Source of the DNA: Corynebacterium hansenii
GTDB taxonomy: Bacteria > Actinomycetota > Actinomycetes > Mycobacteriales > Mycobacteriaceae
Length of the DNA: 64,000 nucleotides
Assembly (NCBI RefSeq): GCF_030408795.1
Contig: NZ_CP047211.1
Coordinates: 2,666,001 to 2,730,000 of the forward strand
Direction: 5' to 3'
Numbering within the stretch: position 1 is the first letter of the stretch; each line of letters opens with the position of its first letter. The translations under genes and the position numbers were made by a program. The notes beneath the pieces were generated by a model. It ran no database searches, had not been told where the DNA came from, and saw nothing but the letters and a program-made list of their open reading frames with translations. Shown here piece by piece: positions 23,373 to 32,513 of this stretch.

Positions 23373-24175
23373 TGGCACTCGACAAAACCCTCCCCTCCGC
23401 GGCCGCGGCGGTCGCGCGCATCCCCGACGGCGCGTCGATCGCCGTCGGCGGGTTCGGGCTGTGCGGCAACCCCAACGTGCTCATCGACGCGTTGCTCGAC
23501 CACGGCAGCCGCGACCTGTCCATCGTGTCCAACAACTGCGGTGTGGACGACTGGGGCCTGGGCACGCTCCTGGCCGCCGGCCGCATCCGGAAGATGACGT
23601 CGTCCTACGTGGGCGAGAACCGGGAATTCGCCCGCCGCTACCTGGAAGGCGAGCTCGAGCTGGAACTCGTGCCCCAGGGCACCCTCGCGGAGAAGCTGCG
23701 CGCCGGCGGGGCCGGCATCGCGGCGTTCTTCACCCGCACGGGCGTCGGGACCCAGGTCGCCGAGGGCGGCATCCCAGTGCTGTACGGGCCGGGCGGCGCC
23801 GTCGTCGCCGAATCGCCGCCGAAGCCGACGCGGAAGTTCGCCACCCACCACGCCGAACCCGTGGACTACGTGCTCGAGGAGGCCATCGTCACGGACTTCT
23901 CGCTGGTCCACGCCGCCCGCGGCGACCGGCACGGCAACCTCGTGTTCAACAAGTCGGCCCGCCAGTTCGGGCCTCCCGCCGCGAGCGCCGGGCGATTCTG
24001 CATCGCGCAGGTCGAGGAACTGGTCGAACCCGGCGAGATCGACCCGGACCACGTCCACTTGCCGGGCTGCTTCGTCCACGCGGTCGTGGAGGTCGGGCAG
24101 GACGTCGAAAAGCGAATCGAGAAGATCACGGTCCGCGAGCCGGGCCACGGAGAGGACGCCGGGGACGATGACTGA
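23372..24175 (+). CDS. scoA: 3-oxoacid CoA-transferase subunit A
   Basis: A 267-residue alpha subunit of succinyl-CoA:3-ketoacid CoA-transferase. The N-terminus [26 protein letters not shown] and the blocks [53 protein letters not shown] and FFTRTGVGT are those of ScoA. It activates acetoacetate by moving CoA from succinyl-CoA. The ATG overlaps the dehydrogenase stop (TGATG) and the 3' end overlaps scoB by eight bases, giving tight coupling with its partner. Confidence 0.95.
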   Translation: MALDKTLPSAAAAVARIPDGASIAVGGFGLCGNPNVLIDALLDHGSRDLSIVSNNCGVDDWGLGTLLAAGRIRKMTSSYVGENREFARRYLEGELELELVPQGTLAEKLRAGGAGIAAFFTRTGVGTQVAEGGIPVLYGPGGAVVAESPPKPTRKFATHHAEPVDYVLEEAIVTDFSLVHAARGDRHGNLVFNKSARQFGPPAASAGRFCIAQVEELVEPGEIDPDHVHLPGCFVHAVVEVGQDVEKRIEKITVREPGHGEDAGDDD

Positions 24176-24818
24176 ACGAATCGGCTGGACACGCGACCAG
24201 ATGGCCGCGCGCGCCGCCGCCGAACTGCCGGACGGTGCCTACGTCAACCTGGGCATCGGCATGCCCACGCTCGTGCCCAACCACGTCCCGGCGGATCGCA
24301 CGGTGGTGCTGCAGTCGGAAAACGGCATCCTCGGCGTCGGCCCGTACCCGGCCCGGGACGCGGTCGACCCCGACCTGATCAACGCGGGGAAGGAAACGGT
24401 CACCACCCTGCCCGGCGCCGCGTACTTCGATTCCGCCGACAGCTTCGCCATGATCCGCGGCGGCAAAATCGACGTCGCCGTCCTGGGGGCCATGCAGGTG
24501 GCGGAAAACGGCGACCTGGCCAACTGGATGGTGCCGGGGAAGATGGTCAAGGGCATGGGCGGGGCCATGGACCTGGTCCACGGCGCGGGCCGCGTGATCG
24601 TGCTGATGGAGCACGTGGCCAAGGACGGCTCGCCGAAGATCGTCGAGCGGTGCGGCCTGCCGCTGACCGGCCGCGGCGTCGTGGACCGCATCATCACCGA
24701 CCTGGCGGTCATCGACGTGGGGCGCGGCGCGGCGGGCACCGGGCTGCGGCTGGTGGAGACCGCGCCCGGCGTCGACCCGGCGCATGTCCGGGCCGTCACC
24801 GCGGCCGCGCTGGCCTGA
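24168..24818 (+). CDS. scoB: 3-oxoacid CoA-transferase subunit B
   Basis: A 216-residue beta subunit. The catalytic glutamate lies in LQSENGILG (about residue 47), with [17 protein letters not shown] before it and [37 protein letters not shown] after it, all standard for ScoB. Together with ScoA it forms acetoacetyl-CoA, which the thiolase route can split to acetyl-CoA. Last gene of the operon; it converges with the iron ABC transporter only four bases away. Confidence 0.95.
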   Translation: MTERIGWTRDQMAARAAAELPDGAYVNLGIGMPTLVPNHVPADRTVVLQSENGILGVGPYPARDAVDPDLINAGKETVTTLPGAAYFDSADSFAMIRGGKIDVAVLGAMQVAENGDLANWMVPGKMVKGMGGAMDLVHGAGRVIVLMEHVAKDGSPKIVERCGLPLTGRGVVDRIITDLAVIDVGRGAAGTGLRLVETAPGVDPAHVRAVTAAALA

Positions 24819-24822
24819 CCCG

Positions 24823-25950
24823 CTACCGGTCGTGCACGGCGTGCAGCGGCGACGTCGCCGCCGCCGTGACGCGGTCGCCGACGGCGAAGCGGGCGGGGCC
24901 GTGCTCGCGGGCGATGAGCTTTTCGACGTCCCCGGCCTCGCCGATGCTCAGCGCGTACTTGGTCGAATGCCCGGAGTACTCCACCGATTCGACGGTCCCG
25001 GCGACTCCGGCGCCTGTGCCGGTGCCCGTGCCCGCCCCCACCTCGTCACCGCGGGTCAGGGCGACCTGCTCGGGCCGGACCATCACCGCGACCTCGTCCG
25101 CCGACGTGCCCGCCGGGACCTCCGCGGTGCCCAGGGCGCTGCGGGCGATCGGGCCGTCGACGCGGCCGCGCAGCAGCGAGCACGTGCCCACGAACCCGGC
25201 GACCCACGCCGTCGCCGGCCGCGAGTAGACCTCCTCCGGGGCATCGCACTGGATGATGCGGCCCGATTCGACGATGGCCACGCGGTCCGCGGTGGACAGA
25301 GCCTCATCCTGGTCGTGGGTGACCAGCAGGCCGGTCGCACCGTGGGCGGCGAGGATCTCGCGGACTTCGCCGCGCAGCCGCGTGCGCAGGGCGGCGTCGA
25401 GGGCGGAGAATGGCTCGTCGAGGAGCACCAGATCCGGGTTCGGCGCCAGCGCCCGCGCCAGCGACACCCGCTGGGCCTGGCCGCCGGACAGTTCGGACGG
25501 CATGCGGTGCGCCAATTCGGGGATGCCGACGATCTCCAGCAGCTCCATCACGCGGTCCGGCACGCTGCGGCCGCGGCGCGTGAACGGCAGGCGCGGAAGC
25601 CGGCGGCCGAGACCGAAACCGACGTTGTCGGCGACGTCGAGGTGCGGGAACAGCGACGCATCCTGCGGCACCAGCCCGACCCGCCGCCGCTCCGGCGGGA
25701 CGCCCGAGGGCCCGTCGACGACGCGGCGGCCGGCCAGATGCACCGTGCCCGCGGTGGCGGGCATGAGCCCCGCGAGCACGCGCAGCAGCGTCGTCTTGCC
25801 GCAGCCGCTCGGGCCCAGCACCGCCAAAAGCTCCCCCTCCGCGACCTCGAGATCGATGTCGCGGAGCACCGGGGAGCCGTCGTATCCGGCGCAGAGCCCG
25901 GAGATGGACAGCGCGGGCGGGGCGGGGGTCTGGGGGCGGGCGTCGGTCAT
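24823..25950 (-). CDS. fbpC: Ferric-iron ABC transporter ATP-binding protein
   Basis: A 375-residue ABC ATPase. Walker A GPSGCGKTT, Q-loop VPQDASLFPHL, signature LSGGQAQRVSLARAL, Walker B DLVLLDEPFSALD and switch His THDQDEAL. After the ATPase (about 250 residues) comes a TOBE-like C-terminal domain with a short Gly/Thr run. The family is that of FbpC/AfuC. The ATG overlaps the permease stop by four bases, so the three transporter genes form one transcript behind a DtxR-like box. Confidence 0.9.
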   Translation of the reverse strand: MTDARPQTPAPPALSISGLCAGYDGSPVLRDIDLEVAEGELLAVLGPSGCGKTTLLRVLAGLMPATAGTVHLAGRRVVDGPSGVPPERRRVGLVPQDASLFPHLDVADNVGFGLGRRLPRLPFTRRGRSVPDRVMELLEIVGIPELAHRMPSELSGGQAQRVSLARALAPNPDLVLLDEPFSALDAALRTRLRGEVREILAAHGATGLLVTHDQDEALSTADRVAIVESGRIIQCDAPEEVYSRPATAWVAGFVGTCSLLRGRVDGPIARSALGTAEVPAGTSADEVAVMVRPEQVALTRGDEVGAGTGTGTGAGVAGTVESVEYSGHSTKYALSIGEAGDVEKLIAREHGPARFAVGDRVTAAATSPLHAVHDR

Positions 25951-27536
25951 CGCGATCCTCCGGGGTTTCGGGCGAGCACCAGGGCGGGTACCGCGGCGGC
26001 CGCGATGAGCATCAGCGCATACGGGGCGGCGGCCCCGTAGGCGGCGATGTCGGACAACTGCCACAGTCGGGTCGCCAGAGTATCGACACCGGTGGGGCGC
26101 ATCATCAAGGTGGCGGGCAGTTCCTTCATCACCGTCAGCGCCACCAGCATCGCGCCGGCGGCGATCCCGGGCCACGACAGCGCCCCGGTCACCTCCGCCC
26201 ACGTGCGCGCGGGCGACCGGCCGAGCGTGCGCGCGGCGTCCTCCAGTGACTCCGGCACCTGCGCGATCGACGTGCGCACCGACCCCATGGCCTTGGGCAC
26301 GAACAGGATGCCGTAGGCGATGACCAGCAGCCCGAGGGTCTGGTACAGCGCGGGCACCGCGGCCAGCGCGAGGTAGACCATCGACAGGCCGAGCACGATG
26401 CCCGGCAGGCCGTGGCCCAAAAACGTCGCGGTCTCCAGGCCGGACACCAGCCGCGACCGGCGGCGGGCGGCGAGGATGCCGATCGGCAGCGCCAGCACCG
26501 TGGCCACCACCGCCCCCGCGAAGCCCAGGAACACCGTCGTCCGCGCCGCCGCGAACATGCGCTCCACCTCGATCTCGTGCCCGGCGACGCTGCGCGCCAG
26601 ACGATCCAGGAGCACGTAGACGGGCACGCCGACGGAGGCGACGAAGACCGTCGCCAAGCCCAGGCAGACCCCGGCCTGCCCGGCCCCCGACAGCCGGACC
26701 GGCGGCGCCTGATCGCCCCGCACGCGGATGGCCGCGGCCGGGCGGCGCAGCGCGCGCTCGAACGCGACGACGACCAGCGCCATGAGCACCAGCAGCAGCG
26801 ACAGCACCATGGCCAGCTCGCGGTTGAAGGTGCCGGCGAAGGCCGTCTGCACGGCGGGGGTCAGCGTCGGGAAGCGCATGATGGCCACGACGCCGAACTC
26901 CGAGATCGCGTACAGCGCCACCAGCAGCGCCCCCGCGCCGGCGGCCGGGGCGATCTGCGGCAGGGTCATGGTCAGGAAGGCGCGCAGGGGCCCGAGGCCC
27001 AGCGTCCGCGCGACGTCCTCCACCGCCGTGTCGGCGCGGCGCAGGGCTGCGGCGACCGGCAGCGTGACGTACGGCGTGGTCACCAGCACCAGCACCAGCA
27101 GGGAACCCCAGTACCCGCGCAGCGGCGTCGCGCTCACCCACGCCAGGCCCGCCACGTACGACGGGATGGCCAACGGCAGGGAGGCCGCCACCCACCACCA
27201 GCGGCGGCCCACCAGATTCGTGCGCACCAGCGCGAACGCCGTGGGCACTCCCAACAGCAGGGTGCCCGCGACCGCGCCGCCCGTCAGCGCGAGAGTGTTG
27301 GCCGTCAGCCGCAGGGTCCGCGGCCGCAGCAGCGCATCGGCGATCCGCTCACCCGGCGCAGCCAGCGCCTCGCCCAACAGGAACATCAGGGGCGTCGCCA
27401 CCACCGCGACGGTGAGGATGGCCAGCGTCACCAGGACGGGATTGGCGCGGCCGGGCAGTCCCGCGCCCACCCGGAAACGCCGAAACGGCCGGCGCGCCGA
27501 AGCGCGACGGCCGACGGTGTCGGAGACGGCGATCAA
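25947..27536 (-). CDS. fbpB: Ferric-iron ABC transporter fused permease
   Basis: A 529-residue membrane protein with two ABC-permease domains fused head to tail, about 12 membrane segments in all. Each half carries an EAA-type coupling loop (EDVARTLGLGPLRAFLTMTLPQIAP and EDAARTLGRSPARTWAEVTGALSWPG). This layout is that of FbpB/AfuB iron(III) permeases. The start is a TTG at 27536 that overlaps the stop of the binding-protein gene (TTGA), so translation is probably coupled to it. Confidence 0.9.
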   Translation of the reverse strand: MIAVSDTVGRRASARRPFRRFRVGAGLPGRANPVLVTLAILTVAVVATPLMFLLGEALAAPGERIADALLRPRTLRLTANTLALTGGAVAGTLLLGVPTAFALVRTNLVGRRWWWVAASLPLAIPSYVAGLAWVSATPLRGYWGSLLVLVLVTTPYVTLPVAAALRRADTAVEDVARTLGLGPLRAFLTMTLPQIAPAAGAGALLVALYAISEFGVVAIMRFPTLTPAVQTAFAGTFNRELAMVLSLLLVLMALVVVAFERALRRPAAAIRVRGDQAPPVRLSGAGQAGVCLGLATVFVASVGVPVYVLLDRLARSVAGHEIEVERMFAAARTTVFLGFAGAVVATVLALPIGILAARRRSRLVSGLETATFLGHGLPGIVLGLSMVYLALAAVPALYQTLGLLVIAYGILFVPKAMGSVRTSIAQVPESLEDAARTLGRSPARTWAEVTGALSWPGIAAGAMLVALTVMKELPATLMMRPTGVDTLATRLWQLSDIAAYGAAAPYALMLIAAAAVPALVLARNPGGSR

Positions 27537-28591
27537 TTGACGGTCAGACCGGCCTCATCGATGAGGGCGGCGGTCTCCTCGACGGTGCCGAGCTTCGACA
27601 GGTCGACGTCCGGGACCTTCAGGGAATCGAGCGCGGGCACGCCCTCCGGGCCCTTGATGCCCTCGACCAGCGGGTACTCGTAGGTCTTCTCGGCGAAGTA
27701 CTTCTGCGCCTTCTCGGACAGCAGGAACTCGACGAACTTCTTCGCGTCCTCGCGCTCCGCGGCACCGGTGAGGATGCCCGCGCCGGTGGCGTTGACCAGG
27801 CCGGCCAGGTCGCCGTCGGCGCCGAACTTCAGCTGGGCGCGCATCTTGTCGGCGCCCTGCTCGGAGGCCGCCGAGTACCAGTAGTAGTGGTTGATCAGGC
27901 CGATCTGCGCCTCGCCCTTGTTGACGGCCTCGAGAACGTCGCCGTTCTTCTCGTAGGTCTTCGGCTCGTTCGCGGCGAGCTTCTTCAGCCAGTCGCGGGC
28001 GGCGTCCTCGCCCTCGGTCACGCGCATGGCGGTGACGAAGGACAGGAAGGAGGCGTTGCCCGGGGCGATGGCGATCTTGCCCTTCCACTTCGGGTCGACC
28101 ATGCCGGCGGCGGTGTCGGGGGCGTCGGCCTCGTCGACCGACTCCTTGTCGTAGGCCACCACGCGGGCGCGGCCGGTGACGCCGACCCACTTGCCCTCTT
28201 CGGAGGAGAAGCCGGAGGGGACCTTCTTCATCAGGTCGCCGGGGACGTCGGCGAGCATGCCCTTGTCCTGCAGCAGGCCCAGCGCGCCGGCCTCCTGCGA
28301 GAAGAAGACGTGGGCGCGGGTGTCGTCGCCCTCGGTGAGCAGCAGCTGGGCCTGCTCGGCGGTCTTGCCGTAGCGGACCTCCGTCTCGATGCCCGTCTCC
28401 TTCTTGAAGTCCTCGATCAGCGGGGCGACCAGGTCTTCGCTGCGTCCGGAGTAGATGACCAGGGGGCCGTCGGCGGGCGCGGCGCCCTTGCCGTCGGTGC
28501 CGGTGCCTTCGTCCGTGCCGCAGGCGACGAGGCCGGCGGCGAGACCGCAGACCGCGACTGCGGCGGCGGCCAGGCGCGTGGTGAAGCGCAT
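27533..28591 (-). CDS. fbpA: Ferric-iron-binding lipoprotein of ABC importer
   Basis: A 352-residue substrate-binding protein with a lipobox (AAGLVAC, cysteine about 24). LVIYSGRSEDLVAPLI near residue 45 is the hallmark N-terminus of iron(III)-binding FbpA/FutA proteins, and GLINHYYWYSAASE carries the paired tyrosines that bind ferric iron. It would capture iron outside the membrane for the FbpBC transporter encoded directly downstream. Upstream (28682-28700) is a DtxR-like operator, consistent with iron repression. Confidence 0.93.
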   Translation of the reverse strand: MRFTTRLAAAAVAVCGLAAGLVACGTDEGTGTDGKGAAPADGPLVIYSGRSEDLVAPLIEDFKKETGIETEVRYGKTAEQAQLLLTEGDDTRAHVFFSQEAGALGLLQDKGMLADVPGDLMKKVPSGFSSEEGKWVGVTGRARVVAYDKESVDEADAPDTAAGMVDPKWKGKIAIAPGNASFLSFVTAMRVTEGEDAARDWLKKLAANEPKTYEKNGDVLEAVNKGEAQIGLINHYYWYSAASEQGADKMRAQLKFGADGDLAGLVNATGAGILTGAAEREDAKKFVEFLLSEKAQKYFAEKTYEYPLVEGIKGPEGVPALDSLKVPDVDLSKLGTVEETAALIDEAGLTVN

Positions 28592-28681
28592 CAGTGAACC
28601 TCTTTTGTGGTGTCGATGGGGAAGCTCTGGGGCAGTCCGCGGGGACTGCGGGCCGCGAAAACCGAACATCGATCAACGAGC

Positions 28682-28700
28682 CCGCGTAAGGCTAACCTGC
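28682..28700 (-). promoter_or_regulatory. DtxR/IdeR-like iron box
   Basis: On the minus strand the site reads GCAGGTTAGCCTTACGCGG, matching the DtxR consensus TTAGGTTAGCCTAACCTAA at 12 of 19 bases including the ten-base core AGGTTAGCCT. It lies 91 bases before the fbpA start. DtxR with Fe2+ would repress the iron importer. Confidence 0.65.
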
Positions 28701-28822
28701 TCTCAATGCTTTTGCCAAGGGTTGCCGTTCAGCTTTGGAAACCCTTTGCGAACCATCCCACTCAGGAAACCCTGACCTGTGGAAACGCCGCGGACTCACG
28801 CCGTTCCGCTGCGCGAACGGGT

Positions 28823-28856
28823 GCACCCCCGCCTCCGCGGCGGAGGTCGGGGGTGC
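28823..28856. terminator. Hairpin downstream of purB
   Basis: GCACCCCCG and CGGGGGTGC pair around an inner CCTCCG/CGGAGG stem, 31 bases after the purB stop. There is no clear T-tract on the purB strand, so a strong hairpin terminator or insulator is likely rather than certain. Confidence 0.55.
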
Positions 28857-28886
28857 GAAAAGACCGGGTTTCGTTTCAGCGCGCGC

Positions 28887-30320
28887 TCAGAGAATGTCGC
28901 CCGGCTGGTAGGCGGCGGCTTCGGGGTGCTTTGCGACGAGCTCGTTCACCCGCGCCACCACGCGATCGACCTGGGATTCCGCGGCGCCGATGAAGGCGTG
29001 GCGGTCGGCCAGCGCCGCGCGCAGGCCCTCCTCGTCGAGCGGGATGCGGGAATCGGCGGCGAGGCGCTCGACCAGCGACTGCTCCGCGCCCTTTTCGCGC
29101 ATGTCCAGCGCCGAGCCGACGGCGTGCTCCTTGATGACCTCGTGCGCCTCCTCGCGGCCGACGCCCGCGCGGACGCACGCCATGAGCACCTTGGTCGAGG
29201 CCAGGAACGGCAGGTAGCGCTCCAGCTCGCGGTCGATCATGGCGGGGAAGGCGCCGAACTCGTCGAGGACGGTGAGGAACGTCTCGAACATGCCGTCCAT
29301 GGCGAAGAACGCGTCCGGCAGGGCGACGCGGCGGACCACGGAGCAGGACACGTCGCCTTCGTTCCACTGGTTGCCGGCCAGTTCGGAGAGCATGGTCATG
29401 TAGCCGCGCAGGATGACCTGGAAGCCGGTGACGCGCTCGCAGGAGCGGGCGTTCATCTTGTGGGGCATGGCGGACGAGCCGACCTGGCCCTCCTTGAAGC
29501 CCTCGGTGACGATCTCGTTGCCCGCCATCAGGCGGATGGTGGTGGCCAGCGACGACGGGCCGGCGCCGAGCTCGACCAGGGCCGAAAGCGCATCGAAGTC
29601 GAGGGTGCGCGGGTAGACCTGGCCGACCGAGTCGAAGACGCGGGTGAAGCCCAGGCCCTCGGCGATCTCCGTTTCCAGCGAGGCCAGGGCGGCCTCGTCG
29701 CCGTCGAGCAGATCGAGCATGTCCTGGGCCGTGCCCATCGGGCCCTTGATGCCGCGCAGCGGGTAGCGGGAGATCAGATCCTCGATGCGCTCGATGCCCA
29801 GCAACATTTCGTCGGCGGCCGACGCGAAGCGCTTGCCCAGCGTGGTCGCCTGCGCTGCGACGTTGTGGGAGCGGCCCGCCATGACCAGGGACTGGTAGGC
29901 GGCGGCCTTTTCGGCGGTGCGGGCGACGACGGCGACGGCCTTGTCGCGCACCGCCCGCAGCGACTGCAGGATCTGCAGCTGCTCGACGTTCTCCGTCAGA
30001 TCGCGGCTGGTCATGCCCTTGTGGATGTGCTCCGTGCCGGCCAGGGCGCAGAACTCCTCGATGCGCGCCTTGACGTCATGGCGCGTGACGCGCTCGCGCT
30101 CGGCGATGGAGTCGAGGTCCACCTGCTCGATGACGGCCTCGTACTTCTCGACGGTCCCCTCCGGCACCTCGATGCCGCGCGCCGCCTGCGCCTTCAGCAC
30201 GGCGAGCCACAGCCGCCGCTCCAGGATGATCTTGTGCTCGGGGCTCCACAGCTCCGCGAGTTCCGCGGACGCGTAGCGGTTCGCCAGGACGTTTGCGATC
30301 TTCTTCTTGTTGTTGGCCAC
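28887..30320 (-). CDS. purB: Adenylosuccinate lyase
   Basis: A 477-residue fumarase-superfamily lyase that acts twice in purine synthesis, on SAICAR and on adenylosuccinate. Signature GSSAMPHKMNARSCE (the SSxMPxKxN loop), MAGRSHNVAAQATTLGKRF with the catalytic His, and GTEHIHKGMTSRDLTEN are all present. GTG at 30320 (product starting MANNKKK) is used; the frame continues upstream without another fitting start. It is a stand-alone gene; purD lies 3.5 kb away on the same strand. Confidence 0.93.
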   Translation of the reverse strand: MANNKKKIANVLANRYASAELAELWSPEHKIILERRLWLAVLKAQAARGIEVPEGTVEKYEAVIEQVDLDSIAERERVTRHDVKARIEEFCALAGTEHIHKGMTSRDLTENVEQLQILQSLRAVRDKAVAVVARTAEKAAAYQSLVMAGRSHNVAAQATTLGKRFASAADEMLLGIERIEDLISRYPLRGIKGPMGTAQDMLDLLDGDEAALASLETEIAEGLGFTRVFDSVGQVYPRTLDFDALSALVELGAGPSSLATTIRLMAGNEIVTEGFKEGQVGSSAMPHKMNARSCERVTGFQVILRGYMTMLSELAGNQWNEGDVSCSVVRRVALPDAFFAMDGMFETFLTVLDEFGAFPAMIDRELERYLPFLASTKVLMACVRAGVGREEAHEVIKEHAVGSALDMREKGAEQSLVERLAADSRIPLDEEGLRAALADRHAFIGAAESQVDRVVARVNELVAKHPEAAAYQPGDIL

Positions 30321-30385
30321 GCCCCAAGTATTCCATGTGGCCCGGATCGCCCCTCCCCCGCTCACGTCCCGCGCCCTTCCCCCGC

Positions 30386-31087
30386 TCACTTCCGGGCGGC
30401 GAACTTCTCCAGTTCCTGGACGGGGCCCGCGGCGATCACGAGGTCGCCGGCATGGAGGACGTCGTCGGCCAGGGCCCGTCGGAAAGCCCCGTCCCGCGGC
30501 CGCAGGGCGAGGATCTGGACCGGGGAATCGCCGCGCGCGTTGATCTCGCCCACGCGGTGGTCCAGCACGGACACCGGCGGGGCGATCTTGGCCACCGCGA
30601 AACCCCGGTCGAACTCGACGTACTCCTGCACGCCGCCGCCGATCAGGTGCGCCACGCGGCGGCCCATGTCCGACTCGGGCCGGATGACGTGGTGCACGCC
30701 GATCTGCCCGAGGATCTTCGCGTGCGCCTGATTGTCGGCCTTCGCCCAGATGCTCGGCGCGCCCATGTCCACCACGGCCGACGCGGTGAGCACCGACGCC
30801 TCGATGTTCGAGCCGATGGCGATGACCACCCGCCCGGCCTCGGCGACGCCGAGCTGGCGCAGCGCCTCCGGGTTCGTGGTGTCGGCGGTGACGACGTGGT
30901 CGAAGCTCGTCGAGCATTCCTGCACGACGCGCGGGTCGGCGTCGACGCACAGCACCTCGACGCCGCCGGCGACCAGCTCCTCGCCGAGCGCCTGGCCGAA
31001 CCTGCCCAGGCCCAGGATGATCACCGGGCCGGTGGCGGCCTCGGCCTCGTCTGCCGCGCGAGCGCCGCGGCGGAATGCGTTAACCAA
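30386..31087 (-). CDS. ktrA: KtrA/TrkA-type potassium-channel regulatory subunit
   Basis: A 233-residue cytoplasmic RCK protein. The nucleotide-binding fold GPVIILGLGRFGQALGEEL with VDADP follows a short N-terminus, and a C-terminal RCK_C domain spans about 150-230. It gates the membrane partner KtrB, encoded directly upstream; the TTG start at 31087 overlaps the ktrB stop by eight bases, so translation is coupled. Confidence 0.9.
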   Translation of the reverse strand: MVNAFRRGARAADEAEAATGPVIILGLGRFGQALGEELVAGGVEVLCVDADPRVVQECSTSFDHVVTADTTNPEALRQLGVAEAGRVVIAIGSNIEASVLTASAVVDMGAPSIWAKADNQAHAKILGQIGVHHVIRPESDMGRRVAHLIGGGVQEYVEFDRGFAVAKIAPPVSVLDHRVGEINARGDSPVQILALRPRDGAFRRALADDVLHAGDLVIAAGPVQELEKFAARK

Positions 31088-32474
31088 TGAAGGGCCTTTC
31101 TTCCGGGTAGTCGTACAGGCGCCCGCGGCTGCGGGCGGCCAGCGCGGTGGCCAGCGCCAACGGGCCGACGCGCCCCGCGAACATCAGGGGGATCAGGATC
31201 ATCTGGGCGGCCACCGGCAAATCGCCGGTGATGCCCGTGGACAGGCCGACGGTCGCGAACGCGCTGATCACCTCGAACAGCAGCTGGTCCGTGGAAAACT
31301 GCGGCGCGATGAACAGCAGCGCCATCGTCGAGCCGACCACCAGGGCCAGGCCGGCGGCCAGCACGGCGAGCGACTGCCTGACGACGCGCCTGCCCACGAC
31401 TCTGCCGTGCGAAATGACGGAGTCGTCGCCCCGCACTTCGGCGAGGATCGCTGCGATGAGCACGGCGGCGGTGGTGATCTTCACGCCGCCGGCGGTGCCG
31501 CCCGAACCGCCGCCGATGAACATGAGGATGTCCGTGCCCATCAGCGTCGACGGGTGGAAATGGGCGTAGTCGACGGCGTTGAAGCCCGCGGTGCGGGGGC
31601 TGACCCCGGCGAAGAACGCGTTGAGCAGCCGCACCGGCGTGGTGGGCTCCGCTCCGTCGACGCCGCCGGCGCGGGCGAGGGCGCCGTTCCACTCGCCGAA
31701 CGCCACCATCGCCATGCCCGCGGGCACGAGAAACGCCGTGCCCAGCAACGTGTACCGGGAGGTCAGGCTCCAACGGCGCTGCGGCCGGTTCTCGACGCGC
31801 GCCCGCACGCGGCGGGCGCCCTCCAACAGAACCGGAAATCCGAGGCCGCCGATCATCAGCGCGAACGCCAACGGCAACAGCACCCAGGCGTCGGCGGCGA
31901 AACCGACGACGTTGTCGGAGTACAGCGCGAATCCCGCGTTGTTGAAGCCGGAGATCGCGTGGAAAACGCCCTCCCACGTCGCCCGGCCCCAGCCGTAGCC
32001 GTAGCCGGAGCGGAAGCGCAGCGTCAGGACGGTCGCAACGAGCACCTCCACCACGAGGGTGAACAGCACCGTCGCCCGCACGACCCACGCGACCTCGCCC
32101 AATTCGATGCCGCGCCCTTCCGCCGTCGCGCCCAGCCGTTGGCGCAGCCCCAGGCGCCCGACGACGACGAGCCCCAGCAGCGACGCCATGGTCATGAAGC
32201 CCAGGCCGCCCAGCTGGATCAGCGCCATCACCGTGACCTGCCCCGCCGCCGACCAATGCGCCGCCGTGTCCACCGTGATCAGCCCCGTCAGACAGGTGGC
32301 CGAAGTCGCGGTGAACAAGGCGTCGGAAAGCGGCGTCACCGACCCGTCCACCGACGACCAGGGCGCGGACAACAAAGCCGTGCCCGCCGCGATGACGCCC
32401 AGGAAACCGAGGGCCACCGCCATGGTGGGGCGAAGGTGCCTGCGGCGCCGCCCCACGCTCAACGTGATGCTCAC
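31080..32474 (-). CDS. ktrB: KtrB/TrkH-type potassium transporter
   Basis: A 464-residue membrane protein of the SKT family with four membrane-pore-membrane repeats. Pore-loop segments are visible at TSATCLTGL, GFNNAGFAL, SPRTAGFNA and FATVGLSTGIT, each with the filter glycine. MFIGGGSGGTAGGVK is the family's cytoplasmic-gate block. It mediates K+ uptake, needed for osmotic and pH homeostasis. Co-transcribed with ktrA. Confidence 0.93.
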   Translation of the reverse strand: MSITLSVGRRRRHLRPTMAVALGFLGVIAAGTALLSAPWSSVDGSVTPLSDALFTATSATCLTGLITVDTAAHWSAAGQVTVMALIQLGGLGFMTMASLLGLVVVGRLGLRQRLGATAEGRGIELGEVAWVVRATVLFTLVVEVLVATVLTLRFRSGYGYGWGRATWEGVFHAISGFNNAGFALYSDNVVGFAADAWVLLPLAFALMIGGLGFPVLLEGARRVRARVENRPQRRWSLTSRYTLLGTAFLVPAGMAMVAFGEWNGALARAGGVDGAEPTTPVRLLNAFFAGVSPRTAGFNAVDYAHFHPSTLMGTDILMFIGGGSGGTAGGVKITTAAVLIAAILAEVRGDDSVISHGRVVGRRVVRQSLAVLAAGLALVVGSTMALLFIAPQFSTDQLLFEVISAFATVGLSTGITGDLPVAAQMILIPLMFAGRVGPLALATALAARSRGRLYDYPEERPFIG

Positions 32475-32513
32475 CGCGAAAATGCTAGACCCGCGGCGCG
32501 CCCGGGGGAAGGG

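Noticed and set aside
24823..27198. Single 791-residue fusion of ABC ATPase with upstream sequence
   Set aside because: The upstream part is the permease gene read in the wrong frame; the ATPase has its own ATG at 25950.
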